Counted from the first letter of the stretch, positions 25,605 to 34,474 are shown. The stretch: DNA of 64,000 nt from Bradyrhizobium diazoefficiens (GCF_018131185.1 NZ_JAFCJE010000005.1:310001-374000), one strand, 5' to 3'. Notes: generated from the sequence alone by a model not told the origin. Numbers and translations are program-made.

Positions 25605-25768
25605 GAGCGAGGCTGCGACGCGCGTCAGGAGCCATATATCCCCGGGGCCTTATCGATCCTTTAGGGAACTGTCCCTGGCCGGGCCCGTGGGCCCGGACAT
25701 ATGGTGCCCACCTACTTTCGTAGGGAACTCCGGGATCGAGTGCTTCAACGGCGTACGCGGCTTCGCAC
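25605..25768 (+). ncRNA. ssrS: 6S RNA
   Basis: 6S RNA binds the sigma-70 RNA polymerase holoenzyme by mimicking an open promoter. The closing stem GCGAGGCTGC (25607-25616) pairs along its whole length with GCGGCTTCGC (25757-25766, two G-U pairs) and continues as ACGC/GCGT. An inner stem CGATCC/GGATCG (25654-25659 with 25733-25738) borders the large bubble. The bubble side carries CCTAC-TTTC-GTAGG (25711-25724), and the apical arm has CCGGGCC/GGCCCGG. The size (~164 nt) and the position between zapA and the cyclo-ligase gene match known alphaproteobacterial ssrS. The ends are estimated from pairing. Confidence 0.88.
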
Positions 25769-25841
25769 TGTTTCTTCCTTCTGGTTCGTGCCTGTCGAAT
25801 TGCGTCCCCGACACGCCTGCGGTTCAATCAATCTCGGTGTC

Positions 25842-25965
25842 ATGCCTCGCGAAAGCGGGGCATCCAGTACGCCGCGGCGTCGAGGTCTAGCACTGGCGTC
25901 TCTGGAATACTGGATCGTCCGCCCCAGCGCGCAAAGGCGCACAAGGCGGACGATGACGGCGGAGC
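25842..25965. repeat. composite palindromic repeat (GCGGGGCATCCAGTACGCC family)
   Basis: Contains a TGCC.CGC-GAAA-GCG.GGCA hairpin (about 25842-25862), then ATCCAGTACGCC and later TACTGGATCGTCCGCC, ending GGCGGACGATGAC. The two CCAGTA/TACTGG segments and the GTCCGCC/GGCGGAC segments are complementary. Non-coding, between 6S RNA and the cyclo-ligase. Confidence 0.65.
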
Positions 25966-25993
25966 AAGGCTCTGCCTTCGGGGGAAAACGCAC

Positions 25994-26590
25994 ATGCCTG
26001 CTTCCAAAGCCGAACTCCGCGCCAAAGCTCTCGCGGCGCGTGACGCGCTGAGCGAGAAGAAGCGCGCCGCCGCCGCCGCAAAGCTCGCCAAGCGCGGGCT
26101 GCCGTTCGACCTGCTGCCCGGCAGCATCGTCTCCGGCTATTCGCCGATCCGCAGCGAGATCGATCCGATGCCGCTGCTCACGAGGCTCGCGGAGCAGGGT
26201 GCCAGGCTGGCGCTGCCTTGCGTCTCCGCGCGCGGGCAGTCGCTGATCTTCCGCATCTTCCATCCGAACGATCGTCTGATGCTCGGCCCGCTCGGCATCC
26301 CCGAGCCGTCGCCGGCGGCGGCTGAAGTCATTCCGGACGTCATGCTGACGCCGCTCGCGGCGTTCGACCGTCTCGGCCACCGCATCGGCTATGGTGCGGG
26401 GCATTACGATTTCACCTTCGCGCATCTGCGCAAGACCAAGAACATCGTCGGCATCGGGCTCGCTTTTGCAGCGCAGGAGATCAAGGCGGTTCCGGCATTG
26501 GCCCACGACGTGGCGCTGGATTATGTGCTAACGGAATCGGACGTGTTCGATTTCCGGAGTTCTGAAGTTGCGCATTCTCTTCGTGGGTGA
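25994..26590 (+). CDS. 5-formyltetrahydrofolate cyclo-ligase
   Basis: 198-aa enzyme that converts 5-formyl-THF plus ATP to 5,10-methenyl-THF. The N-terminal basic AELRAKALAARDAL helix, SGYSPIRSEIDP, and the signature GYGAGHYDFTF near residue 135 identify it. It lies directly downstream of the 6S RNA, the ygfA/fau position in proteobacteria, where processing of a joint transcript is known in E. coli. It overlaps the next gene by 23 nt. Confidence 0.93.
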   Translation: MPASKAELRAKALAARDALSEKKRAAAAAKLAKRGLPFDLLPGSIVSGYSPIRSEIDPMPLLTRLAEQGARLALPCVSARGQSLIFRIFHPNDRLMLGPLGIPEPSPAAAEVIPDVMLTPLAAFDRLGHRIGYGAGHYDFTFAHLRKTKNIVGIGLAFAAQEIKAVPALAHDVALDYVLTESDVFDFRSSEVAHSLRG

Positions 26591-27392
26591 TGTCGTCGGC
26601 CGCAGCGGCCGTAATGCCATCGCCGAATATCTGCCCGGCTTGGTCAAGGACTGGTCGCTCGATTTCGTCGTCGTCAACGGCGAGAATTCGGCCGGAGGCT
26701 TCGGCATCACGGAAGCGATCTATCAGGAGTTTCTCGATGCCGGCGCCGATGCGGTGACGCTCGGCAATCACTCCTGGGATCAGCGCGAAGCCCTGGTGTT
26801 CATCGAACGCGCCGAGCGGCTGGTGCGTCCGGCGAACTATCCGCGCGGCACGCCCGGCCGCGGTGCCGCTCTGGTCGAGACCAAGAACGGCAAGCATGCG
26901 CTCGTCGTCAACGCGCTCGGCCGTGTCTTCATGACCCCGTTCGACGATCCCTTCGCCGCGCTGGAGCGCGAGTTAGGGGCCTGCCCGCTCGGCGTCGCTG
27001 CGGATGCCATCGTCGTCGATTTCCATTGCGAGGCGTCGAGCGAGAAGCAGGGCATCGGCTTCTTCTGCGACGGCCGCGCCAGCCTCGTCGTCGGCACCCA
27101 CACCCATGTGCCCACCGCCGATCACCAGATCCTCTCGGGCGGCACCGCCTACATGACCGATGCCGGCATGACCGGCGACTACGATTCCATCATTGGCATG
27201 CAGAAGGAAGAACCGCTGCGGCGGTTCACGTCGGGCATTCCGTCCGGTCGTTTCGAGCCGGCGGCGGGCGCGGCGACGCTCAGCGGCGTTGCCGTGGAGA
27301 CGGATGATGCGACGGGACTCGCGCTGAAGATTGCGCCGGTGCGCGTTGGGGGAAGACTGGAGCCGGCCACGCCGAAGTTCTGGCTGAGCTGA
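26568..27392 (+). CDS. YmdB-type metallophosphoesterase (TIGR00282 family)
   Basis: 274-aa dinuclear-metal phosphodiesterase. Motifs are MRILFVGDVVGRSGRN (first Asp), VNGENSAGGFGIT, GNHSWDQRE and GTHTHVPTAD. Bacillus YmdB hydrolyses cyclic nucleotides and affects biofilm and sporulation choices; the role in alphaproteobacteria is not established. Translation appears to start at TTG, with GGAG 8 nt before it, inside the cyclo-ligase gene, so expression is probably coupled. Confidence 0.9.
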   Translation: MRILFVGDVVGRSGRNAIAEYLPGLVKDWSLDFVVVNGENSAGGFGITEAIYQEFLDAGADAVTLGNHSWDQREALVFIERAERLVRPANYPRGTPGRGAALVETKNGKHALVVNALGRVFMTPFDDPFAALERELGACPLGVAADAIVVDFHCEASSEKQGIGFFCDGRASLVVGTHTHVPTADHQILSGGTAYMTDAGMTGDYDSIIGMQKEEPLRRFTSGIPSGRFEPAAGAATLSGVAVETDDATGLALKIAPVRVGGRLEPATPKFWLS

Positions 27393-27429
27393 AGCGCGAA
27401 GCCAAATCACCTGGTGTCGTCCCCGGACG

Positions 27430-27506
27430 ATGATATCAACTTTGCCCTCAGCGGCGGACGTCAGCGGGCAACAAGCGACGTCAGCTTTGGGCACAGAAGC
27501 GGACAT
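27430..27506 (-). repeat. dispersed 'SxxxPKAD' type non-coding repeat
   Basis: On the minus strand this stretch reads through as SASVPKADVAC and continues open into the end of the phosphoesterase gene. It resembles a second stretch near 33061 reading SANDPKADIC. Such short frames recur widely in Bradyrhizobium intergenic DNA and are unlikely to be real proteins. Confidence 0.4.
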
Positions 27507-27514
27507 GATCGACG

Positions 27515-27934
27515 CTAGCGGTTGGCGTTCAAAATCTTCATTCGCGTCACCGTGACACCGCCTTCGGCAAGTTCAGGCAGCTTGGCGAGCCACGCCTTTA
27601 CGTAGGGCATCTCATTATGAGCCTCGAAGTCTTCCTTACTGGCGAAGACCTCATAGAAGATGAACTGGCCAGAAGCTGCGCGGTCTTCCTGAAGAAAATA
27701 TACGAGGTTCTTTGGGTCGCTGCGCACGAGAGCGACAAGCGGCAGCGTGGCGGCGCGCAATTCCTCTTCCTTGCCCGATTTGGCCCGGACCTGCGCAACC
27801 ACCGAATAGGCGCCCTCTGGAATCCCGGAATAGTCTCTGCCCGGCTTCTCCTGCGCCACGGCAGCAACCTTCGCCGCAAGAACGGCGAGGAATACAACTG
27901 TCGTCAGTGACAGACTTCGATGAGTCGAACGCAT
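27515..27934 (-). CDS. exported antibiotic-biosynthesis-monooxygenase-like protein
   Basis: 139-aa protein with a Sec signal peptide (hydrophobic TTVVFLAVLAAKVAAVA, cleavage near AVA-Q). It is followed by one ABM ferredoxin-like domain: YSVVAQVRAKSGKEEELRAA, the central FLQEDRAASGQFIFYEVFASKEDFEAHNEMPY, and a C-terminal strand. ABM-fold quinol monooxygenases (YgiN type) are usually cytoplasmic, so periplasmic export is uncommon. The ATG at 27934 is preferred to an upstream TTG at 27961. It follows the VOC gene in the same direction. Confidence 0.8.
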   Translation of the reverse strand: MRSTHRSLSLTTVVFLAVLAAKVAAVAQEKPGRDYSGIPEGAYSVVAQVRAKSGKEEELRAATLPLVALVRSDPKNLVYFLQEDRAASGQFIFYEVFASKEDFEAHNEMPYVKAWLAKLPELAEGGVTVTRMKILNANR

Positions 27935-27997
27935 TTGCTGAGAACCTTTTCGTAGGGTCAACTGGATTGATGCGCTGCCGCTCGCATTCCTCCCTGC

Positions 27998-28858
27998 TCA
28001 GTTGGCAGCCAATTTACTCCGGCGTGCGCTCAACGCTTCCTCGAATGTCTTCTTCACGGGCCCCAGCGCTTGCACGAATTCGAGTTGCTCGCCTTCCGGC
28101 CCCTTGCAGTAAATCAGCGACCAGCCGTTGGATTTTCCCGCGGTGATTCGGTTGGTATTGGCCGACATCGGAGCCGCCAACCGCTCCTGTTCCGAGGTTA
28201 CGGTGATCACGCGGTTGGCCCTTACCTGGGTCATCCCGCGGCGCGCCGATTCCGCCTCGAGATCGCGGACGAACTGATTGAAGTCGACATCGTCGCGAAT
28301 GTAGAAGCAGATGTGCATCGATCGCGGATAGGCCGGGCTCATATGATCATGCGGTTCGGCGAAACTATCGCCTTTTCCCATTGGCTGAGTGGCATCCCGA
28401 TACTGCAATAGCTCGATCACCACATTGTCGAACTGAATGAACCGCACGTCGAGGCGCTGGCCGCCGCCCTTGAGATCGGGCACGCCCATCGTGCGCGGAT
28501 TAACCCGCCGCTTGCGCGCCTCGATCTCCTGATCGGTCAGCAGAGTATTGTGTATCGCCTCACCCTGGAAGTCGCCATCTCGCATCACTTCGCTGCCGCC
28601 AAGGACTTCTGTATAGAACTCGAATGCACGATCCATGTTCTGTACGGTGACGCCAAAATGCTGGACGCCTTGTAAGCGCGCCCCCAGAGGGGCGCTATTT
28701 CGCGACGCCGCAGGCATTTCGCCGGCAGTCTGCGCCGATGCGGGGACCGCGCTGGTCGCCGCCATGCCGACAACCAGCGCGGCTCCGGCAGCCTGAAGGA
28801 CGGTCCTGCGATCAGAATCATGGGGATTGTTCGCCTTGTCGTCACACATTTCTTTCAA
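27998..28858 (-). CDS. Tat-exported VOC (glyoxalase/dioxygenase fold) protein
   Basis: 286-aa protein. The N-terminus DRRTVLQAAGAALVVGMA fits a twin-arginine signal with cleavage after ASA. The VOC domain begins GVQHFGVTVQNMDRAFEFYTEVLGG with the first metal-ligand histidine. A second half has SMHICFYIRDDVDFNQFV and ends with GEQLEFVQA, supplying a possible Glu ligand. Tat export suggests folding with a metal before secretion. The activity is unknown (ring-cleavage, glyoxalase or isomerase types are possible). It lies between the SDR and monooxygenase-like genes on the same strand. Confidence 0.82.
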   Translation of the reverse strand: MKEMCDDKANNPHDSDRRTVLQAAGAALVVGMAATSAVPASAQTAGEMPAASRNSAPLGARLQGVQHFGVTVQNMDRAFEFYTEVLGGSEVMRDGDFQGEAIHNTLLTDQEIEARKRRVNPRTMGVPDLKGGGQRLDVRFIQFDNVVIELLQYRDATQPMGKGDSFAEPHDHMSPAYPRSMHICFYIRDDVDFNQFVRDLEAESARRGMTQVRANRVITVTSEQERLAAPMSANTNRITAGKSNGWSLIYCKGPEGEQLEFVQALGPVKKTFEEALSARRSKLAAN

Positions 28859-28948
28859 GCCTTTTCACTGATCAGAATCCCCACTGGCGCGTCGCGCGTT
28901 CGGGCGATCCACTGTCAAATCATGTTGGGTGCCGTCATAGTGGCGCTG

Positions 28949-29668
28949 CTATTGGGCCAGGTAGCCTCCGTCAATGACCAGTTCGGCACCGGTGACGTAA
29001 CTGGCTTCATCGGAGGCGAGAAAGAGGCAGCCATATGCAATTTCGCTCGGCTTGCCTCCGCGCTTCATCGGCGTTGCGGCGATGACGGCTTCGTTGAGAT
29101 CCGCGTCTTGTGCGTCGGTCAGCGGCGTGTGGATGAAACCTGGATGGACTGAGTTGACGCGAATTCCGTCGGCAACATACGTCATTGCGGCGTTCTTCGA
29201 CATGATGCGGACTGCACCCTTTACGGCATGATAGGAATGCGCGCCTGCGACTGCAGAATTGCCCCAGATCGACGAGATGTTGACGATCGAACCCGACTTC
29301 TGCTTCCGCATAACGCGAATTGCCTCGCGCATGCCGAGAAAGACGCCGGTCTGATCGACCGAGATCATCTTCATCCACGCCTTCATCTCGAGTTCATGCA
29401 GCGGCTCGTACGCAATGATCCCCGCATTGTTGATCAGCACGTCGAGCCGACCGCGTTTTTTGACAACGATGTCCACCGCTGTTTTCCAGTCGCCTTCGCT
29501 GGTGACGTCGAGCGGTATGTTCTCGATGCCATCGGAATGTGGTTTCACGGGTGAAGCAATATCGCTGGCGAAAACAGTTGCGCCCTCCTTGGCAAAAAGT
29601 TCCGAGACGGCATAGCCAATGCCACTTGCTGCCCCGGTGACCAACGCCACTTTCCCTTGAAGTCTCAT
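28949..29668 (-). CDS. short-chain dehydrogenase/reductase
   Basis: 239-aa Rossmann-fold oxidoreductase. Cofactor motif TGAASGIGYAVS and NNAGI are followed by the catalytic Ser and YHAVK, then a C-terminal EASYVTGAELVIDGGYLAQ. An acidic residue (FASDIAS) after strand 2 suggests NAD(H). AAGGA lies 7 nt before the ATG. The substrate is unknown. It is downstream of the STAND regulator and upstream of the two exported proteins, so the three may form one pathway. Confidence 0.9.
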   Translation of the reverse strand: MRLQGKVALVTGAASGIGYAVSELFAKEGATVFASDIASPVKPHSDGIENIPLDVTSEGDWKTAVDIVVKKRGRLDVLINNAGIIAYEPLHELEMKAWMKMISVDQTGVFLGMREAIRVMRKQKSGSIVNISSIWGNSAVAGAHSYHAVKGAVRIMSKNAAMTYVADGIRVNSVHPGFIHTPLTDAQDADLNEAVIAATPMKRGGKPSEIAYGCLFLASDEASYVTGAELVIDGGYLAQ

Positions 29669-29868
29669 TTCGCATTCCTTTCCAACTGGTATGCTACGCC
29701 GTTGGCGTGCATCTGGGCTCGCTCAAGCCTTACGACAGTCGAGGCACTAGCGGGAGTTAAGCGTGGTTAAATCCGGTGAACCGCCTTGGGCTTCTACGCT
29801 CACTAATCGCTTGTTTGGGCAAGTCGGGGCGGTGAGCGGGCGTCGGAGCAGACCCTTCGAACGTCGGA

Positions 29869-32592
29869 TCAGGTCCTTCGAAGTTCTTCGATGATCGAGC
29901 GAGCCTTCTTGAGGTCTGCCGTCTCGAACCCTTCCGTGAAACGATCGTAGACGGAACTGAGAAGCTGCTCGGCTTCCTTGACGATGCCCTGCCGCCGCCA
30001 AAGCTGCGCCAAGCAAATCGCCGTTCGCAGTTCCCACGACAACGCACCTTGAAGCCGAGCCCATTCAAGGCTTTGCCGATAACGAATCTCGGCTGCCTTG
30101 ATCGCCGACGCCGCTCCATCCGCTTCCATTAAATGGCCCTGGATGCGTAGCAACTCCGCCATGCACCAGCGCTCGTCACTTTGCTCGCACCACCCGAGCG
30201 CTTGCTCGATGGCCGTGCGCGCGGCTCCCGTCTGCCCGGCGGCGTGCAAACCCATGCCAAGAGTGCCCAGATAAAGCGGATATCGCAGGCGGTATCTCAC
30301 ATCCGTCAGCCTGTCGATGCCGTCCCGCAGGAGCGGCAGGCCCCCGCGGTCGCCTTTGGCGACCAGCAGCATGCCCTTCAAGCAATCTCCTTCGGCTCTT
30401 GAGACGACTCTAGCGTGCACTGTCAGGTGGTCCTGCAGCCGGTCCATCAAGCGCTGGGCGGTCGCCAAGTCTCCGACGTACAGCGCGAGAGGGCACGCAC
30501 CGTGGATCAGCACATTGCACACGGTGAATGCATGGCCGGTCGCCTCGGCATCCTCGAGGGCGCTTTGAGTCATGCCAAGGGCTTGATCCGGAAATCCCAA
30601 TAGCCAGAGGATGTGCGTCAGGTTGTACTTTGCTGCCACACGCTGGTCGTACTGGAAGCGGGCGATGTGCGAGTGCTGAAGAGACAGATGCTGGCCGAGC
30701 GTGTGTTCCAACTGGCGGCGTGCCTCTCTCTGGTCGCCCAGGTAATGCAATGTGCTGCCGATCAGCCTATCGCAGCTCAGCAGATCCGCGACATCGCTTC
30801 TCTCTTGTGCAACGCTCCGAAATCGCCTCAGCAGATCAAGGGCCAACCGATAGTCTCCAACGTAGAAGCGACCGATGGCCAAACCCCAAAGCGGGCGCAG
30901 TTGGTATTCTCGATCCCCGAGGCGCTCAGCAATCTGAAGCGCCTTCGTCCAGACAGCGTCCACTTCCGGCAAAGGGCCCCTCTCGTGTAACAGCGCGGCC
31001 GCCAGCCCGGCATAAAGCTTCATGTCGTCGTGGTCGTTTCGAAAAAGTCCATTGCTGGCGAGGGCGCGGTCGATGCCGACCCGACATTCGTCGATCAATG
31101 ACATATGCATCCACAAAGGAATGGCAGCAACGGTAAGTGCAACGCCTATTGCCGTGTCGCCATCGGCGGAAAATGCCCAGCTCAGTGCGTTCCGAACATC
31201 GTCGATCGCGTGTCCATAGTCCGCCAGCCAATCTGCGGTGGGGCGCGCCTCGACTTCGCTAGCAGCACGTGAAAAGATTTGGCGATGGTGCTCCGCGTGA
31301 CGTCGCACAAGCATCTCGAGTTCCCCACTCTCATTGAGCTTCTGCAGAGCGTAAGACCGCGTGGTATCAAGTAGCCGATAGCGCACGATCGCACCGCTTG
31401 CATCGGCCACGACGAGCGACTTGGCAACCAAGCTCTCTATGCCGTTGATGACATCGCGGCCGGTTATGCGGCTGTCCGAAGCTACGGCCGCTGCGCACTC
31501 TAGACCGAACGCGCCAGCAAACACGGACAGGCGATTCAGAACCGATCGCTCGCCCATCGACAGGAGCTCATAGCTCCAGTCAAGAGCAGCCGCCAAGGAC
31601 CGATGGCGCGGCAGGGCGGTGCGCCTGTCCTGCCTCAACAGCCGAAAGCGGTCGTCAAGAAGCTTCGACAGTTCCCTCGGCCCAAACGCGTCAATGCGAG
31701 TCGCCGCTAACTCGATGGCAAGCGCAATGCCGTCGAGCTTGCGGCAGATCCCTGCCACAACGGGAGCATCCGCATCGTGCAGCACATAGTCCTCGACGCT
31801 CGCTATTGCACGTTCGACAAAGAGCTGGACAGCCGGAAACGCTAGCGCTTCGGCTGCAGTCAGTCGGACAGAAGCCGGCGCGTTCCCCAGGGGCGCTAGC
31901 CGATGCACGCGTTCACCTCTGGCCCGCAACGGTTCACGACTCGTCGCGAGAATGTGGATGCCGGACGCGCTGCTAATCAGTTCCTCCGCCAACGTGGCCC
32001 CCGCGTCGATCAGATGCTCACAATTGTCGAGCACGATCAGCATTCGCCTATCGCGCAGATAGTCCTTCAGCGCAGCCACGGGATCTTGGAAGGAAATCGC
32101 GAGGCCCAAGCTGGAAATAAGCGCCCTCGATACCAGGGACGCGTCGCGCAACGGCGCCAGATCGACAAACCAAACACCGTGCTCATAGGAAGCGATCAGC
32201 GCTTCAGCGGCAGCAAGAGCGACCGTTGTCTTACCGATACCTCCGGCTCCAACGACCGTAATGAACCGGTGTCGCGACAGTTGCTTTAGCAGAGCATCGA
32301 TGGTGCTGGCGCGGCCGATCGTTCTGGTCGAAGAGGCTGGCAGATTGTTTGGACCCGCCGCCGACACTGGAGGGAGTGAGGTATATTGCGCTGAAATCTG
32401 GACCGGTGCCGCGAAACGATAACCGTGGCCGATCACTGTCGCCACATAGCGGCGGCCGGGCTGGCCCTCACCGAGCGCTCGCCGCAGCGCCGACATGTTG
32501 ACCTTAAGATTGCTATCCTCAACGACAGTGCTGGGCCATACCCGAGCCATCAACTCGGCCTTGCTGACGACTTCGCCGGCACGCTCGACCAT
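29869..32592 (-). CDS. winged-helix STAND ATPase transcriptional regulator with TPR-like tail
   Basis: At least 907 aa. The N-terminus is an OmpR/PhoB-type winged helix (VVSKAELMARVWP, NLKVNMSALRRALGEG, GHGYRF). A P-loop NTPase follows with Walker A GAGGIGKTT at about 115-123 and Walker B MLIVLDNCEHL near 190. The last ~450 residues are helical repeats typical of AfsR/MalT-like signal proteins. The first ATG (32592) cuts off the first strands of the winged helix. The frame stays open to 32742 and encodes the missing EYSFGPFRFFPARQLLLEG, but has no ATG, GTG or TTG; CTG at 32730 is a candidate start. It probably controls the downstream SDR-VOC-monooxygenase genes. Confidence 0.85.
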   Translation of the reverse strand: MVERAGEVVSKAELMARVWPSTVVEDSNLKVNMSALRRALGEGQPGRRYVATVIGHGYRFAAPVQISAQYTSLPPVSAAGPNNLPASSTRTIGRASTIDALLKQLSRHRFITVVGAGGIGKTTVALAAAEALIASYEHGVWFVDLAPLRDASLVSRALISSLGLAISFQDPVAALKDYLRDRRMLIVLDNCEHLIDAGATLAEELISSASGIHILATSREPLRARGERVHRLAPLGNAPASVRLTAAEALAFPAVQLFVERAIASVEDYVLHDADAPVVAGICRKLDGIALAIELAATRIDAFGPRELSKLLDDRFRLLRQDRRTALPRHRSLAAALDWSYELLSMGERSVLNRLSVFAGAFGLECAAAVASDSRITGRDVINGIESLVAKSLVVADASGAIVRYRLLDTTRSYALQKLNESGELEMLVRRHAEHHRQIFSRAASEVEARPTADWLADYGHAIDDVRNALSWAFSADGDTAIGVALTVAAIPLWMHMSLIDECRVGIDRALASNGLFRNDHDDMKLYAGLAAALLHERGPLPEVDAVWTKALQIAERLGDREYQLRPLWGLAIGRFYVGDYRLALDLLRRFRSVAQERSDVADLLSCDRLIGSTLHYLGDQREARRQLEHTLGQHLSLQHSHIARFQYDQRVAAKYNLTHILWLLGFPDQALGMTQSALEDAEATGHAFTVCNVLIHGACPLALYVGDLATAQRLMDRLQDHLTVHARVVSRAEGDCLKGMLLVAKGDRGGLPLLRDGIDRLTDVRYRLRYPLYLGTLGMGLHAAGQTGAARTAIEQALGWCEQSDERWCMAELLRIQGHLMEADGAASAIKAAEIRYRQSLEWARLQGALSWELRTAICLAQLWRRQGIVKEAEQLLSSVYDRFTEGFETADLKKARSIIEELRRT

Positions 32593-32742
32593 CGCCTCCA
32601 GAATCGCAAGCGCGCGACCACCGACTCGAACGGCAGTCGTGCCCTCCAGCAGGAGCTGCCGTGCCGGGAAGAAACGAAAAGGCCCAAACGAGTACTCGCG
32701 TTCGGTCAGGTCGGTCGACTGGACGGTCAGATCCTCTTTACC

Positions 32743-33337
32743 TCATTTTACCTTACTTAACTTGACAAATTCTATCGTCGCCAAAGGGCCCTTGTCCATA
32801 CACCGCGGGTGGCGAATCCTGGGCGTGGCCGGGCTTGAGGATGGCGAACTCCGACGAGGCACCGCCCCATCGATGCGCCGGAGGGCCTCGCAACTCCCCT
32901 ACGGAAGTGCGTCGCAGTAGCGCCGCGCAGGCGAGCACGGCCGCGTCGTCTCATACAGCGCCATCAACAGCAAACACGCGGCGAATAGCACGGCGCCTCA
33001 AAGTGATTTAGGCCACGATTTTGAATCGTAGCCTAAGCGCACTGACACTACCTTTAGAGCCCATAATGCAGATGTCTGCCTTGGGGTCATTTGCGGACGT
33101 TCCCAGCCGGGCAGGCCACGTCTGCTCGTCCCTGGGAAACGGGCAGTCCTGAATTGTACGCCTTGGCCCGCAATCGCGAACGAGGGGCCAGAACCCATAA
33201 CCCCAAGCGGGTAGTTGCTTGGCAAAGCTTGTCACTTTGCGTCTTCGCCAAACCGATGCTGGGGCGTATGGGTCTCGGATCTGCGCTTCGCTTGTCAGTG
33301 GACGGCGGAGATTGGCGCGCGCAATCACGCGTCAATC
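32743..33337. other. 595-nt non-coding gap with repeat remnants
   Basis: Nothing here looks like a complete gene. The AT-rich stretch next to the regulator (TAAAAT at 32745-32750 on the minus strand) may hold its promoter. Near 33061-33125 the minus strand reads SANDPKADIC, matching the dispersed repeat type seen at 27430. Open frames of 60-106 codons overlap one another on both strands without family features and may be decayed sequence. Confidence 0.5.
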
Positions 33338-34474
33338 TCAGGTGACCGCGCCCCGCGCCGCGACTGGCCAAAGTGCCTCCACGCGGGCATCCGGCGTATT
33401 GAAGCCGCGCACGCCGACATACCAGTCGTAGAGATTGACGGTCGGGTCGCAATGGCCGGGGATCAGCGTCACCCTGTCGCCGATCGTCAGCCGTGACGAA
33501 GCGCTGTCGAAGTCGAGCAGGCCGTGCTCGTCGGAGGGCCGGTGGTAGCGCAAATCGGGCCGGCCGAGCACGACCGGAAATCCGCTGTCGTTCGACAGGG
33601 CCTTGTGGCCGGCATCGATGACGGCGCGTTCGCCGGAGGCGGTGCTCATGACGGTCGCGATCACGAACAGCGCATGCTCGAACGGATTGGCGTTGCGCGC
33701 GCCGTCGGCGACGTTCTTGGCGTAGTCGGCGTCCATGAAAATATAGGAGCCCGCCTGCAGTTCATTCCAGATGCCGCTCGCGCCTTCGAGCTCGAACGTC
33801 CCGGTGCCCGCACCGCCGACGGTACGGCATTGAAAGCCTGCTTCCTCGAGGACGCGCAGTGTCTCCGCGGTGGCGTTCGCGGCACCGGCGATGGCCGCGT
33901 GGCGCTCCTCCGGCGTGCGCAAATGCTGGGCCGCGCCGTGATAGGCCTGCAAGCCGCCGAACGACAGGAAGCGCGAGCCCGCCACCTGCCGCGCCAGGGT
34001 GGCCGCCGCCGGCCCCGGCCTGACGCCGCAGCGTCCGGCACCGACGTCGATTTCGACCAGGACTTCGATATGCGATCCCGCCCGCTCCGCGGCGTGCGCC
34101 AGTTGCTCGACAACGATTGCATCGTCGACGCAGACGCTGATGCGGGCGTGGCGCGCCAGCGCGGCGAGCCGTTCCAGCTTCCGCACGCCTACCACCTCGT
34201 TGCTGACGAGCACGTCGCTCACGCCGCCCGCCACCAGGACCTCGGCCTCGGCGATCTTCTGGCAGCACATGCCGACCGCGCCGCGCGCGATCTGCTTGGC
34301 CGCAATGATCGGCGATTTGTGGGTCTTTGCGTGCGGACGCAAGCGAATGCCGAGCTTGCCGACCTGTGCCGCCATCGTGTCGAGATTGCGCTCGAAGGCG
34401 TCGAGGTCGATGATCAGCGCCGGTGTATCGATCTCGGAAAACGGCGCGCCGATTTGGGCGGGTGGACAGGACAT
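33338..34474 (-). CDS. DSD1-type PLP enzyme (D-threonine aldolase / hydroxyaspartate family)
   Basis: 378-aa fold-type III pyridoxal-phosphate enzyme. IDTPALIIDLDAFERN opens the alanine-racemase-like barrel, and the PLP lysine is in LRPHAKTHKSP. VEIDVGAGRCGV and the C-terminal metal-site region (DEHGLLDF and PGHCDPTVNLYD, with His and Cys) are typical of D-threonine aldolase, D-threo-3-hydroxyaspartate dehydratase and related enzymes. These cleave or dehydrate beta-hydroxy-D-amino acids; which reaction applies is open. The start at 34474 (MSCPPAQIG) is preferred to a longer frame. It stands alone. Confidence 0.88.
   Translation of the reverse strand: MSCPPAQIGAPFSEIDTPALIIDLDAFERNLDTMAAQVGKLGIRLRPHAKTHKSPIIAAKQIARGAVGMCCQKIAEAEVLVAGGVSDVLVSNEVVGVRKLERLAALARHARISVCVDDAIVVEQLAHAAERAGSHIEVLVEIDVGAGRCGVRPGPAAATLARQVAGSRFLSFGGLQAYHGAAQHLRTPEERHAAIAGAANATAETLRVLEEAGFQCRTVGGAGTGTFELEGASGIWNELQAGSYIFMDADYAKNVADGARNANPFEHALFVIATVMSTASGERAVIDAGHKALSNDSGFPVVLGRPDLRYHRPSDEHGLLDFDSASSRLTIGDRVTLIPGHCDPTVNLYDWYVGVRGFNTPDARVEALWPVAARGAVT

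Noticed and set aside
33091..33345. An 84-codon plus-strand frame in the gap before the PLP enzyme gene
   Set aside because: Overlapped by frames on both strands of similar length, no recognisable family and no ribosome-binding site.
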